From contig NC_065577.1 of NCBI RefSeq assembly GCF_937616625.2, positions 4,133,001-4,197,000 of the forward strand: 64,000 nucleotides of DNA, written 5' to 3'. A program made the translations under genes and the position numbers. The notes below the pieces were generated by a model, which was given only the letters and a program-made list of their open reading frames with translations, made no database searches and had not been told where the DNA came from. Within the stretch, counting starts at the first letter, position 1; every line of letters starts with the position of its first letter. Of the stretch, positions 55,235 to 64,000 are shown piece after piece. This DNA is from Mercurialis annua. Its lineage: Eukaryota; Streptophyta; Magnoliopsida; Malpighiales; Euphorbiaceae.

Positions 55235-56369
55235 ATGTCGAAAAGAAGTAAAGGTCGGCAAAAGTTGGAGATGGTGAAAATATCGAGAGAGAGCAATCGT
55301 TTAGTAACGTTTTCGAAACGTAGGTACGGAGTTTTCAAGAAAGCTAGCGAACTTTCCACTCTTTGTGGAGCAGAGATTGCTATTGTAGTCTTTTCACCCG
55401 GAAAGAAAGTTTTTTCTTACGGTCATCCTTGTGTTGATGCTGTTGTTGATCGTTTTCTCTCGAGAAATTCCCCGCAATTTTGTGGAACTCTGCAACTTAT
55501 TGAAGCTCATCGCAATGCTAGAGTTCGCGACCTCAATCTTCAACTTACTCAGGTATACATTAATACCCTGGATTCTTCTTTTAAATGTTAGTAGTAATTC
55601 CTATCAATCTTGAGTTTATGTTAAAATTATTATTTTCCTCTTTTTATAGCATTTCTGTATTAAATAACTAAATCGAGCAAATTTCAGTTAAATGAAATTA
55701 ATATATCAAAAGGGACACTGTGATTTTTAAAAAAATTCAGGGAAAGTCGTAATTTTAACCTAACTTTAAAAGCATGATATTAGGCGTTTATATACAGTTC
55801 GAACCAAACCAAATTGAAATTTGCTTCTTTTTTTCAAAACCGAAATCTAATTAAATTTACACGGATATAATAAAATTCAAAGCAAACCGAGTCAATTTTT
55901 TTGGTTCGATTCGGTTTACACTAAAACTTAACTAAAAATCAAACCGAACCTAACCAAATTTTTTCGTTCAGTTTGATTATTTATAGTAACAATCCATTAA
56001 ATCCTATCTATATAATACTAATGAATTCTACACTAGACTGTGAACCAATTGGAAATGGAGAAAAAGAGAGGAGAAGAGCTTGATCAAATGAGGAAAATAA
56101 GCCAAGCTCAGCACTGGTATGAATCTCCGATAGACCAACTCGACTCGGCTCAGCTCAAGCAACTAAAAACATCTCTAGAGATGCTAAAGCAGAATGTGAA
56201 AAAGCAAGCAGAGCAGCTTCTATTTCAAGCAGCAAATAATCATCAATTTTTTGCTCCAACAACTACCAATAGACCAGTTCCTCCTTTCGATCCGAAAAAT
56301 GGCGGATTCGCCGCGAACATAGCGCCTTATCAGTATGCGAATCTTGCATATGGAAGAGGATTCTTCTGA
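55235..56369 (+). CDS. Type I (M-alpha) MADS-box transcription factor, AGL62-like
   Basis: Exon 1 is 55235-55552 and exon 2 is 56037-56369. The 484-bp intron (GTATAC...ACTAG) is phase 0 and joins L-T-Q to [10 protein letters not shown], a continuous coiled-coil stretch. The product is 216 residues. The MADS domain (about residues 5-62) has [26 protein letters not shown] and I-V-V-F-S-P-G-K-K. There is no K-box, which is typical of type I. The C-terminal half has the K-K-R-G-E-E-L helix seen in AGL62-type proteins. Such proteins are nuclear, bind CArG-like DNA and, in Arabidopsis, control endosperm cellularisation. The frame is intact; a dispersed repeat lies in the intron. Confidence 0.87.
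55780..55985. repeat. Dispersed repeat in the MADS intron
   Basis: Contains GTTCGAACCAAACCAAATTG and, inverted, GGTTCGATTCGGTTTAC / CAAACCGAACCTAACC motifs. Related to 54655-54830. Occupies nearly half of the intron. Confidence 0.5.
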
Positions 56370-57404
56370 AGTCTATTTATTATGTCTTTGATTTGGTTTG
56401 TTTGTATATATTTCTGGACTACAGCTTGTGTCATATAGACATACATAACCACATTCATTGTAATATAGCCACTCTAGCTATTTTTATTTTGATCTATAAA
56501 CACATTTCTTTCCGCATTTTGGTCTCTAGGTGAAATAGCACACCGAAACATGTAATAAATATTCCCGGAAAAAAGGCGTAAACGATGAAATTTGGAACCA
56601 AAATCAACCCTTTGAAGATTAATATAGATCCGATAATTCTAAGTCGATCAAAATTTGTGACCCATCGAAAGCTAGTACATGACATTTCGGTCTCACATAA
56701 ACATTAAATAGTATCCTATTTGTATAAGAAATTGACTCGGTTGACATTTTGCCTATTCAGACTAAAGTCTTTGCAATTTATAGTTAATAGTTCAAAGAAA
56801 AAACAAAAGGCGCAGACAAGAAGAAAAGAAAAAAAAAGAGGTCCCTATGTAGGAACTTGTGCGTTCTTAGGCTGACTATAAAATTATAACTCCGACAGTG
56901 TCGAAGATCATTCTAGATCATATATCCTAATTATTCTACTCAAATGGTTTAGCTGACATGACACTTCCTTATTAGTGTTTTTATGCATCAAACGGATTAG
57001 TATCTTAGATTGGGAGGATATGTAGCAAGGAGTAATGCTATATATAACCTAATATTTTTACCTTTTTGTACAATCTAACGTGACAATTAAAAATAGGATT
57101 GATTAAATTCTAGTTTTTGAGATATACACTTTTGAGTGGGAATTAGACGAATGAAACCTTGTTATGTAAGATGGGTTAAAAAAATTAGATTAAAAAGATG
57201 AGTTATAAAGCATTTTTTAATAGCAAGTAACGGTTATTTTTTTTAGTTTCTTCTCAGCTCTGTATATAAGCTCATTAGCTGACTTCTTGTTCTTTTTAAT
57301 GAGAAATTATAGAACAGAGCTCTAGAGAAAGATCAAAACCTAGAGTTTCAAAATTTTCTCTATAAATAAACTGATCAAAAATAATTGGTTTCTTCTATTT
57401 TCAT
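56370..57404. other. Intergenic and possible copia LTR/leader
   Basis: 3' flank of the MADS gene, then AT-rich sequence. CTGTATATAAGCTC at about 57259 followed by an A-rich leader before a gag remnant suggests an old copia LTR, but its borders are not visible. Confidence 0.35.
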
Positions 57405-57670
57405 TTGATTGAAGAAGTAGAATGGAAGATAACAGCCACGTATATGGAAGTCGTAACCAAGAGAGATATGCGAACAACTATAATGGTGATCCATTGTACG
57501 CCGGTGAGTTCGCCATTAACAATCAACAATTATTTCAGCTGTAGCAGAGCTACGAAGATAGTTTTAGGTGCAAAAAATAAATTAGGATTTATCAATGGCA
57601 AATATACTATGCCTGATGAAGATTCTTATTCATACGAACAATGGATCAATGTTACTATTACCCCAGTTTG
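57405..57670 (+). pseudogene. Copia gag N-terminus, frameshifted
   Basis: S-P-L-T-I-N-N-Y-F-S-C-S-R-A, then L-G-A-K-N-K-L-G-F-I-N-G-K-Y and E-Q-W is the conserved N-terminal gag domain of Ty1/copia polyproteins (Retrotran_gag_3 type). A second frame from ATG 57422 (M-E-D-N-S-H-V-Y-G-S-R) reads the segment just before, so a frameshift separates start and domain. No protease, integrase or RT follows. Confidence 0.72.
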
Positions 57671-57956
57671 GTTTGACATACTACTTCTCCCATGAGTTTT
57701 AAAAAGTCAATTGTTTATCTCCTCATATTTAGTTAGCTGAAAACATAAAACTCATTAAAAAAAGTCGATTTTTAAAATTTACGGGGAAAATAATATTTCA
57801 GACCAAACCTCATACAGACAATAGTCATTAATCCTACTATTTATTCATATTCCTGATTTAATAAAATAATATAGGACTCCATCATGAAAAAGAATTATAT
57901 TCCCTTGACACAATTGTTGAGAATTGAGATTAATATGGGACCTATAATTTTATTTT

Positions 57957-58326
57957 GGCCTAATTACTTAAAAAAACCCCACTTTGTATTATTCGTTTAT
58001 ATCCTGACCTAGAAAAAAGTTCATTTGTACCCTTTTTTGATTTTTCATTTTCGTCTCTACCCTAAAGAGCTAATTTGACCTCTTTTTATTTGAAAAAAAT
58101 ATTCAAAATGATCCTTCATATTTAGCTTATATTTTAATTAAACATTAATATTATTTATCATTTATAATGTTTTCATTCTTTAATTAATTTAATTGTCGAA
58201 AATTTAAATTTTACGGTAGAGATGAAAACGAAAAATTAAAAAAAAGGATACAAATGAACTTTTTCCTACATGAGGGTATAAACGAAAAAATATTATAAGG
58301 TCGGAGTTTTTTTAAATAATTAGGCC
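57957..58326. mobile_element. MULE-type foldback MITE, 370 bp
   Basis: Ends GGCCTAATTACTT and AAATAATTAGGCC. Near-perfect 9-bp duplication TTTTATTTT / TTCTATTTT. Internal GTAGAGATGAAAACG and its inverse CGTCTCTACCC match the 17368 and 37941 elements. Confidence 0.7.
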
Positions 58327-58439
58327 TTCTATTTTTACTATATTAACATTTTAAACTTCTAAATCTAAATATGTATTATATTAATTGAATAAATTATATA
58401 TTTCATAGTAAAGAAAACTTTAAATACATCAAATGTAGA

Positions 58440-58640
58440 ATAAGTATTTTCAGTTTTATAAAAATCGAGTCAAGTTCGAGGTCGAGTTTAAACAGTTCGG
58501 AATTCGGATATTGTTGGAGCTCGAATTCAAAAATTAAACTCATTCGAACTCCAATTTGGATTCGAGCATGTATAACACATTCGATTTCGAATTCAAACTC
58601 AGCTTAACTCGGCCTCGGCTTGTTTACACCCATAGAGGCA
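58440..58640. repeat. Dispersed repeat ending CGGCTTGTTTACACCC
   Basis: Rich in TCGAGTT / AACTCGGC / TTCGAATTC motifs and ending GGCCTCGGCTTGTTTACACCC, a common plant dispersed-repeat end. Class unsure. Confidence 0.4.
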
Positions 58641-59778
58641 AATCTCTTCTAATAGCTTCAGGACAAGATTAAAAAAACTATCCATTACAGCACTGTAAGG
58701 ATTTGAAGTTACCTAGAATTGGTTGCCATCAATAACATTTTAATGGGCAGCTAAAAGTTGTTGCAACATTTACTCTTCTAAACTTGAACCATTTAAATTT
58801 TCTTTAACATTTGGAATATAAATTTGAAATGTAATCAAGGAAATATTATGATTATGCAGTTAATGTACTTAACATAATGAGGAGTGAAAGTTAGTTATGA
58901 AACTTCTTCTTTAATTAACCTACATAACCAGTTACACTAAAGTTCATTTCTTTTAGGAAATTAAATAGAAAAAAAAATAATTGGTTAATGTTTATGTTAA
59001 TTTGACCGTGTTTAGTTTTATCAAAACAGTATATTAATTACTACTACTATGGCATTAGACAAAAACATAAGTTCTGTTATTTTTGCCACCAATGACACCC
59101 ATATATATACTACTCCACAACAACAATTTAACACTATTAATAACAAGGATTTAGGACAGTGGTCCTCCACTGTACCACCTTCATGAAAACACAACTAAAA
59201 ATCCACCTCAATATTTGTTCATGGCACCAATAATTGTCGGAATCCGCCCGTAATTCATCGGTATCTGTATGTTTGAGCCCTTATTCATCACTAAATCTGT
59301 CGCTAAATGAAACATTAATAATGAAGTTTATGTCTGATGGAAAAATCCGCCGAGAATACGACATATCATATAATAGTACTTTTATATCACCTAAAGGACT
59401 CAGGCGGGGCGGATTCTCGTAGCTAAATGCCGTCTTCGAGTACTCCAAAACAATGGCGATTTGAAAGGCTCTTTGTTAGTTAAAGGGCAGTTCCGATGTG
59501 ATTATTGAGTCCGACATCTTAAAAGTTATTAGTGATATCAAGAAGCTGTTGAAAGGAAGCGGATATATTCATGAGGAGATTTGCAAATGAGGCAGCGAAT
59601 TTTATGCAAATTATGCTTATTATTTGAGATCATCAAAAATGGTTTTTAAACAATCATGAATTAATTATAAATAAACTATTTTGAATTTGAATTAGTATAC
59701 TTATTAATATTAAAAAAAATTAAAGTAATCCAAAATATACCAAAACTACATTGATTGCAAATTTAGTCCATCGTTGGC
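58641..59778. other. Intergenic with a possible RNase H relic
   Basis: 59490-59610 reads S-D-V-I-I-E-S-D-I-L-K-V-I-S-D-I-K-K-L, which resembles the RNase H-like segment (I-x-E-S-D) at the end of plant LINE ORFs, then decays. Otherwise non-coding. Confidence 0.35.
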
Positions 59779-59786
59779 TATATAAA
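59779..59786 (+). promoter_or_regulatory. TATA box of the 59848 gene
   Basis: GCTATATAAAGC, about 68 bp before the ATG. Confidence 0.55.
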
Positions 59787-59847
59787 GCTCATCATATACA
59801 TCAACAAAATTATTCAAAACCCTAATTTGCTCATCTATCTTCTAGAC

Positions 59848-60570
59848 ATGGCTTCTAATTCTATCCATTATCTAATGGTCATAGCTTTCTTCTTCACTTC
59901 TCCATTTTTATGTACTAATCACAATTATATAGCTTCAGCTTCACGTCATCTTCTAAATAAAGAAAATTCCAAATTTCAAGCTTTGCCTCCTCTGCCTCGG
60001 CCTAAATTGCCCCCATTACCGCCATTTCCAACTTCCACACCACCCACTTCGCAGGCCCCGGAAGCGTCACCGGTTCCGGAATCATCTACATTACCTCCTT
60101 CCGAATCTACACCGACTCCGACACTGCCGCCAAATTCAGCTCCGAAAATTATCTTGCCTCCCTCTAAACCACCCAAAACATCAGCTCCAAAAGCTTTCTT
60201 GGCACCCACGGAACCGCCAAAACCATCTCCGACAACCGTGGGAGTAGCACCACCAGTATTGCCACCAAAATCAGCTCCGAAATTCATAGTCGCTCCCTCC
60301 GAATCGCCGACATTGCCACCACCAGAAACCTCAACATCTCCAGCTCCAGAAGCTTTCTTGGCACCTACGGAACCACCGAAACCTTCTCCGACAACCGTGG
60401 AAGTCGAACCACCGGTATTGCCACCACCATCAGCTAAACCTGAGCCCAATTATCCAAATCCTTATTATTTCCCTAAATTTCCAAAGTTCAAATTTCATCC
60501 AGTTTATCCTTGGATTCCCAAATCTCCAATTGGAAATTCTACAACACACGGCTCTCCTTCAAAGCATTAG
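59848..60570 (+). CDS. Secreted proline-rich cell-wall-like protein
   Basis: 240 residues from the ATG at 59848. Signal peptide (residues 8-32) followed by S-A-S-R-H-L-L-N, which echoes the A-A-R-N-L-L-Q block of the small genes. The body is P/S/T/K-rich, beginning L-P-P-L-P-R-P-K-L-P-P-L-P-P-F-P. A 45-residue segment (A-F-L-A-P-T-E-P-P-K-P-S-P-T-T-V) is duplicated inside. The last 45 residues switch to aromatic P-Y-Y-F-P-K-F-P-K-F-K-F and P-W-I-P, as in some proline-rich wall proteins. Probably extracellular and hydroxylated. It may be a distant, enlarged relative of the clustered genes. Confidence 0.8.
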   Translation: MASNSIHYLMVIAFFFTSPFLCTNHNYIASASRHLLNKENSKFQALPPLPRPKLPPLPPFPTSTPPTSQAPEASPVPESSTLPPSESTPTPTLPPNSAPKIILPPSKPPKTSAPKAFLAPTEPPKPSPTTVGVAPPVLPPKSAPKFIVAPSESPTLPPPETSTSPAPEAFLAPTEPPKPSPTTVEVEPPVLPPPSAKPEPNYPNPYYFPKFPKFKFHPVYPWIPKSPIGNSTTHGSPSKH

Positions 60571-61160
60571 TTCTTGCTATTTTAAATTTGCTGCCAATAA
60601 TATTTATTAAATTTGGGATTTTGTTGCGAAATGTTATGCATGTAATTGCTTGCAAATCCATGTTTGTACAATAATTCTTGTATGTCACTCTGGTAATGCA
60701 TGATGTTGAAATTATCCACTAATTCATTTTTGGATAGGCTTAATTGTTAAGTAATCCCCACTTTTCGCGAGTCTTTCAATTTTAGCACATTTTTAATAAA
60801 ATTAACAACATTTTAATTAAATTCTTAAAAGTAGCACGCCGATACAAAATTAGAAGCAAAATTAATATTTAAAGAAAATTGGATAAGTAGTTTATTCAAA
60901 CATTTATTTTATAGTTGACGAATATATATAATATAAGAACAATAAACTGTTTTTATATGTGTCCGAATATTGTTGCATCATGTGTTCTGCAAAAGTCTTA
61001 TTTTATTTTGTTTTTATCAATTTGAACTGAGTTGACTCGGATAAAAAGTGAAATCTGTCAAATGCAATTTGATGAATTCTTTTGGGCAGTTTTATTGTCA
61101 AAGAGCCATTAATAAAGAATTAAAAATATCAGTTTACTAAATCAATTTGTGAATGTATAT
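60571..61160. other. 3' flank of the proline-rich gene
   Basis: AT-rich. GGCTTAATTGTTAAGTAATC at 60738 resembles the start of the foldback MITE family, but no right arm was found. Confidence 0.4.
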
Positions 61161-61459
61161 TAATAGAATTTCAATAAACTGAATAATTGTCTCATTAACC
61201 CAAAAAGAAGCTGATTGTTACAATTATATAAAACTCACACTTGACACGTGTTGAATTTCTATTTGATATTCTGGAAACGGCTATATAGTTAGCTGTTATA
61301 TATGCACATAACTAGCTAATTAACTAACCAACCTATAACAGAATCTGTTATTTCTTCTAACTTGTTTACCTAACATAATTTTATAACTTAATTTATCAAC
61401 TAACTAACAAAATACTAATATGATATTACAGATTAATGAAGAGTGAATCTGCTCTAATA
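61161..61459 (-). repeat. Putative 3' LTR of a copia element
   Basis: On the minus strand it starts TATTAGAGC right after a poly-G polypurine tract and may end at TTCTATTA (61161). It contains a TATA-like GCTAACTATATAGCC. Like the TRIM at 20174 it lacks TG...CA ends. The inner border is firm; the outer border is a guess. Confidence 0.5.
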
Positions 61460-61478
61460 CCCCCCCCCCCCCCCCCCC
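61460..61478 (-). repeat. Poly-C tract (19 C), copia polypurine tract
   Basis: On the minus strand this is a 19-base G run between the end of the copia coding frame and its 3' LTR, where the polypurine tract belongs. Confidence 0.7.
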
Positions 61479-62862
61479 TATATACCCAGCTTGTCAAGAA
61501 AAGTTAGAAAAGCAGCAGGAGGGAGTGTCTTGGTGAAAAAATCAGCTAACTGTTGAGATGAAGAAATTGGAAACAATTTTATCAATTCAACTTGAAGTTT
61601 CTGTCTGACAAGATGACAGTCTATTTCTATGTGCTTCGTACGTTCATGAAATATTGGATTATGAGCAATGTGACATGTTGATTGATTGTCACAGTATTCT
61701 GAAGCTGGAGTAGACTGCAGAATTTGGAAGTCATTCAATAAATAAATGATCTACTGAACTTCATAGCTAACATTAGCTAATGTCCTATACTCTTCCTCTG
61801 AGCTGGACTTGGAGACTGTTGCATGTTTCTTTGTTTTCCAAGAGACCAGAGAATTACCAATATAGACACAAAATCCAGTTATTGACCTTCTGGTGTTTGG
61901 ACAAGTGGACCAGTCTGAATCTGAAAAATGCCTTAACTTTCAGATCATTGTTTGAAGGAAAAAAAAGACCCTGGCCTGGTGCCTTTTGAGATATCTAAGA
62001 ATCCTTCTTATTGCTGCATAGTGAGCTTCTAATGGACAGTCCAAAAACTGAGAAAGCTGTTGAACTTGATAGGATATGTCTGGTCTTGTGTTACACAAAT
62101 AGATCAACTTCCCTACCAGCCTTTTGTATTCAGTTACATCTGAATATGGTGTATTGGTGTTTTTGATCAATTTTGTTGCACAAATCATTGGTGTTGAGGC
62201 AGGTTTAGCTCCAAGATATCCAGTCTCTTTTAATAAATCCAAAACATACTTTCTTTGACATAGGTTGATTCCTACTTTTGATCTTGCTACCTCAAGACCT
62301 AGAAAAAAACTTTAGAACCAAGGTCTTTGATTTTAAAAACATCATTAAAATATGTTTTCACAGACTGAATCTGCTCTAAGTTATTTCCTGTCAAAATTAC
62401 ATCATCCACATATACTAATAAAGCAGTAAAGGAAGTACTCCCCCCGTCCCATTCTAATTGAGAAAATTTCAATTGCACATTATTTAAGAAATTTTAGTAA
62501 TATTACTTTTATATCCTTACATTACATTAAATGCATCACAACTTTTTAAAAATATGCTTTCTAAATGCATTAATTGAAGAGGGTATAAAGAGAAAAGTAG
62601 TGTAAAAAATACTCTATAAATAGAAAGTGTCATTTAGAATGGGACATCCAAAAAGGAAATAGTGTTCAATTAGAATGGGACGGAGGGAGTATCATTTTTC
62701 TTTATAAATAAAGAAGAATCAAAAGCTGCATGAATAAAACCTTGTGATAATCATGCATCAGTTAGTTTAATGTTCCACTCCTACTTGCTTGTTTTAAACC
62801 ATATAAAGACTTAGTAAGTTTGCACACCAGATTTGGTTTTGGACAGATAAGACCTTGCTTAG
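61478..62862 (-). pseudogene. 5'-truncated copia RT-RNase H, with a MITE inside
   Basis: From high to low coordinates: K-L-T-K-S-L-Y-G-L-K-Q-A-S (62830-62790), then F-I-K-K-N-D interrupted by a Stowaway MITE, then S-F-T-A-L-L-V-Y-V-D-D-V (about 62432-62397). Next come K-P-A-S-T-P-M, L-V-G-K-L-I-Y-L and T-R-P-D-I-S-Y, then RNase H C-D-N-Q-S...K-H-I-E-I-D-C-H and the A-D-F-F-T-K end. Frameshifts near 61960 and elsewhere break it. Gag, protease and integrase are missing. The break at about 62863 joins unrelated sequence. Confidence 0.85.
62438..62689. mobile_element. Stowaway MITE inside copia RT, 252 bp
   Basis: Ends CTCCCCCCGTCCCATTC and GAATGGGACGGAGGGAG, flanked by TA (62436-62437 and 62690-62691). 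Removing it and one TA rejoins the copia frame just before the Y-V-D-D motif. Confidence 0.9.
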
Positions 62863-63009
62863 CTTTCTCTTTTGACGCGTACAACCTCTTCATCTTTGAG
62901 TTATAGGAAAATAATGCATTTTTTGTACGGCACGTTAGTTTTCCTTCTTTTGGAATTACCTGTGGTTCTTGGTTCTAACTTTGCATTCGGTTAACCCCGC
63001 GTCCTCTCC

Positions 63010-63273
63010 TCAATGTATTATACAGTTATGAAAGCACCAATCAATTACCTCAACCGGCAGCCCTAAACCTTTAACCAGCTTTTTTATGTTATACAAATTC
63101 GTTGGCATCTTGTTGTCCTTCAGCTGTAATTCTTGCATGAACCCGCCCATGTCATTAATTAAACCTTCTGAAACATGATGTCGACATTTAAATTCCAGAA
63201 TCTTAACAGTTGTTGATAAAGGTGAGTGTATGTCATTTTCGGGACATACGGGTTCTTCGACAGCACACATCAT
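63010..63273 (-). pseudogene. CACTA (En/Spm) transposase fragment
   Basis: 87 residues: L-I-N-D-M-G-G-F-M-Q-E-L, then K-M-P-T-N-L-Y-N-I-K-K-L-V-K-G-L-G-L-P-V and a C-F-H-N-C end. This matches the pattern of the TNP2-type CACTA transposase N-terminal region (the L-P-x-x-Y-x-x-K-K-L-x-x-x-L-G-L signature). It is cut at both ends and lies beside an LTR start. Confidence 0.6.
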
Positions 63274-63311
63274 GTCGTAGAACTTTTGAACTTCTTCATT
63301 TGGAGGCTCTT

Positions 63312-64000
63312 TGTAATACCCCGTGTTTTTCCGGCTAGTTCCGATGAACTTTCCAATATACCTTGGATTTGTTTGAGTTGGTTTGACTTCTCGAAAACAT
63401 GGTTTGAAGGTTCATGACCTCTTGAATGATGTTTTATGATGTTTTGAGTGTGGTTTGGGTCATCGGATCGATTCTGAGCTTAAAGTCAAATTTCACATTT
63501 TTTCCTTCTTGGGCAGAAAAGTTAGCGGTCGCCAACTTTAGTTAGCGGTCGCCAACTACTTTGCGGTCGCGAACTATAGTTCGCGGTCGCCAACTTGCAC
63601 TGTACAGTTCGCCGTTTTTCTATAAATACCACCTTATTCGACCTAAATCAATTTTGAACTTTTCTTAAAACCCTATTGCGGCTGTCACTCTCAGATTATC
63701 ATCTCCTATTGATTCCTCAATTTATTTTCTTCAATTGTAAGTATTTTAATCAACTATTTCAACATTTAATCCCTTAAAACTCATTCAATCGATTTCTTAT
63801 TAATTGTTCTCTATTATATGTTGCTATAGGCTGAATTGAGTTATTATTTTTCTGGGTTTTCTCTATTGGATCATTATTAATCTATTTCAAGAGGTTAGTG
63901 GTTCTAATCCTTTGCTTTGAATTGTAGAGATTGTTAGATATTGGTTTACTTTATTACTTTGGGTGATATAGCATGTTGTATATTCTGTTTTGACTTGATT
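63312..64000 (+). mobile_element. Probable LTR start, runs off the window
   Basis: Begins TGTAATACCCCGTG, a common plant LTR opening. It has four palindromes of the GCGGTCGC type (63521-63595) and a TATA box CTATAAATACC at 63620-63630, followed by a CT-rich leader. The internal region and second LTR lie outside, so the call rests on start and promoter layout only. Confidence 0.45.

Overview
The window reads as nuclear DNA of a flowering plant, most likely a eudicot. It is very AT-rich, has spliced genes (a type I MADS-box gene with a GT-AG intron), plant-type TATA boxes, and a dense mix of plant transposable elements: Tat and Athila-like Ty3/gypsy, Ty1/copia, TRIM, Helitron, CACTA, MULE, Stowaway and Tourist MITEs, an Au-like SINE and LINE pieces. 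I cannot name the species. No rRNA, tRNA or CRISPR was recognised.

The host theme is a cluster of short, intronless genes for secreted proline/leucine-rich proteins, similar in design to PELPK-type cell-wall proteins. Each has a signal peptide, an A-A-R-N-(L/I)-(L/F)-Q block just after it, and a short tail of P-x-L-P or P-x-x-P steps. Type A genes (4655-4996, 8823-9161, 12188-12514 and 18282-18596, all minus strand) end in the invariant tail SPPPAGN. Type B genes (11302-11640, 33732-34070 and 47775-48263, all plus strand) carry A-A-R-N-I-L-Q-I-P-F-M-P. There is also a truncated type A-like gene (7255-7452), a divergent member (3215-3553), a repeat-rich partial gene at the left edge (1-510) and a larger relative at the right (59848-60570). 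The array grew by segmental duplication: 11.9-16.8 kb is repeated at 18.0-24.1 kb, and the flanks of a lost type A gene survive around 35.0-36.7 kb.

The middle holds two very young LTR retrotransposons on the minus strand. An Athila-like element (24592-32363; 1605-bp LTRs, two differences seen, TSD TCGAG) has no pol and carries a nested LTR. A Tat-lineage element (38958-46886; 588-bp LTRs, one difference seen, TSD GTTAA) has intact pol with two RNase H domains and an antisense gene, but no gag. A 1.7-kb TRIM (20174-21910) interrupts the second segmental copy. Its leader holds a row of hairpins with compensating stem changes.

The right third holds a Helitron (50049-53447) inside an older TIR element, the MADS-box gene (55235-56369), gag, RT and transposase relics, the proline-rich gene, a 5'-truncated copia element with a Stowaway MITE inside, and the start of another LTR at the edge. 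The proline-rich proteins, if expressed, would act in the cell wall or apoplast. The MADS protein would act in the nucleus. Most of the remaining sequence is transposon-derived.
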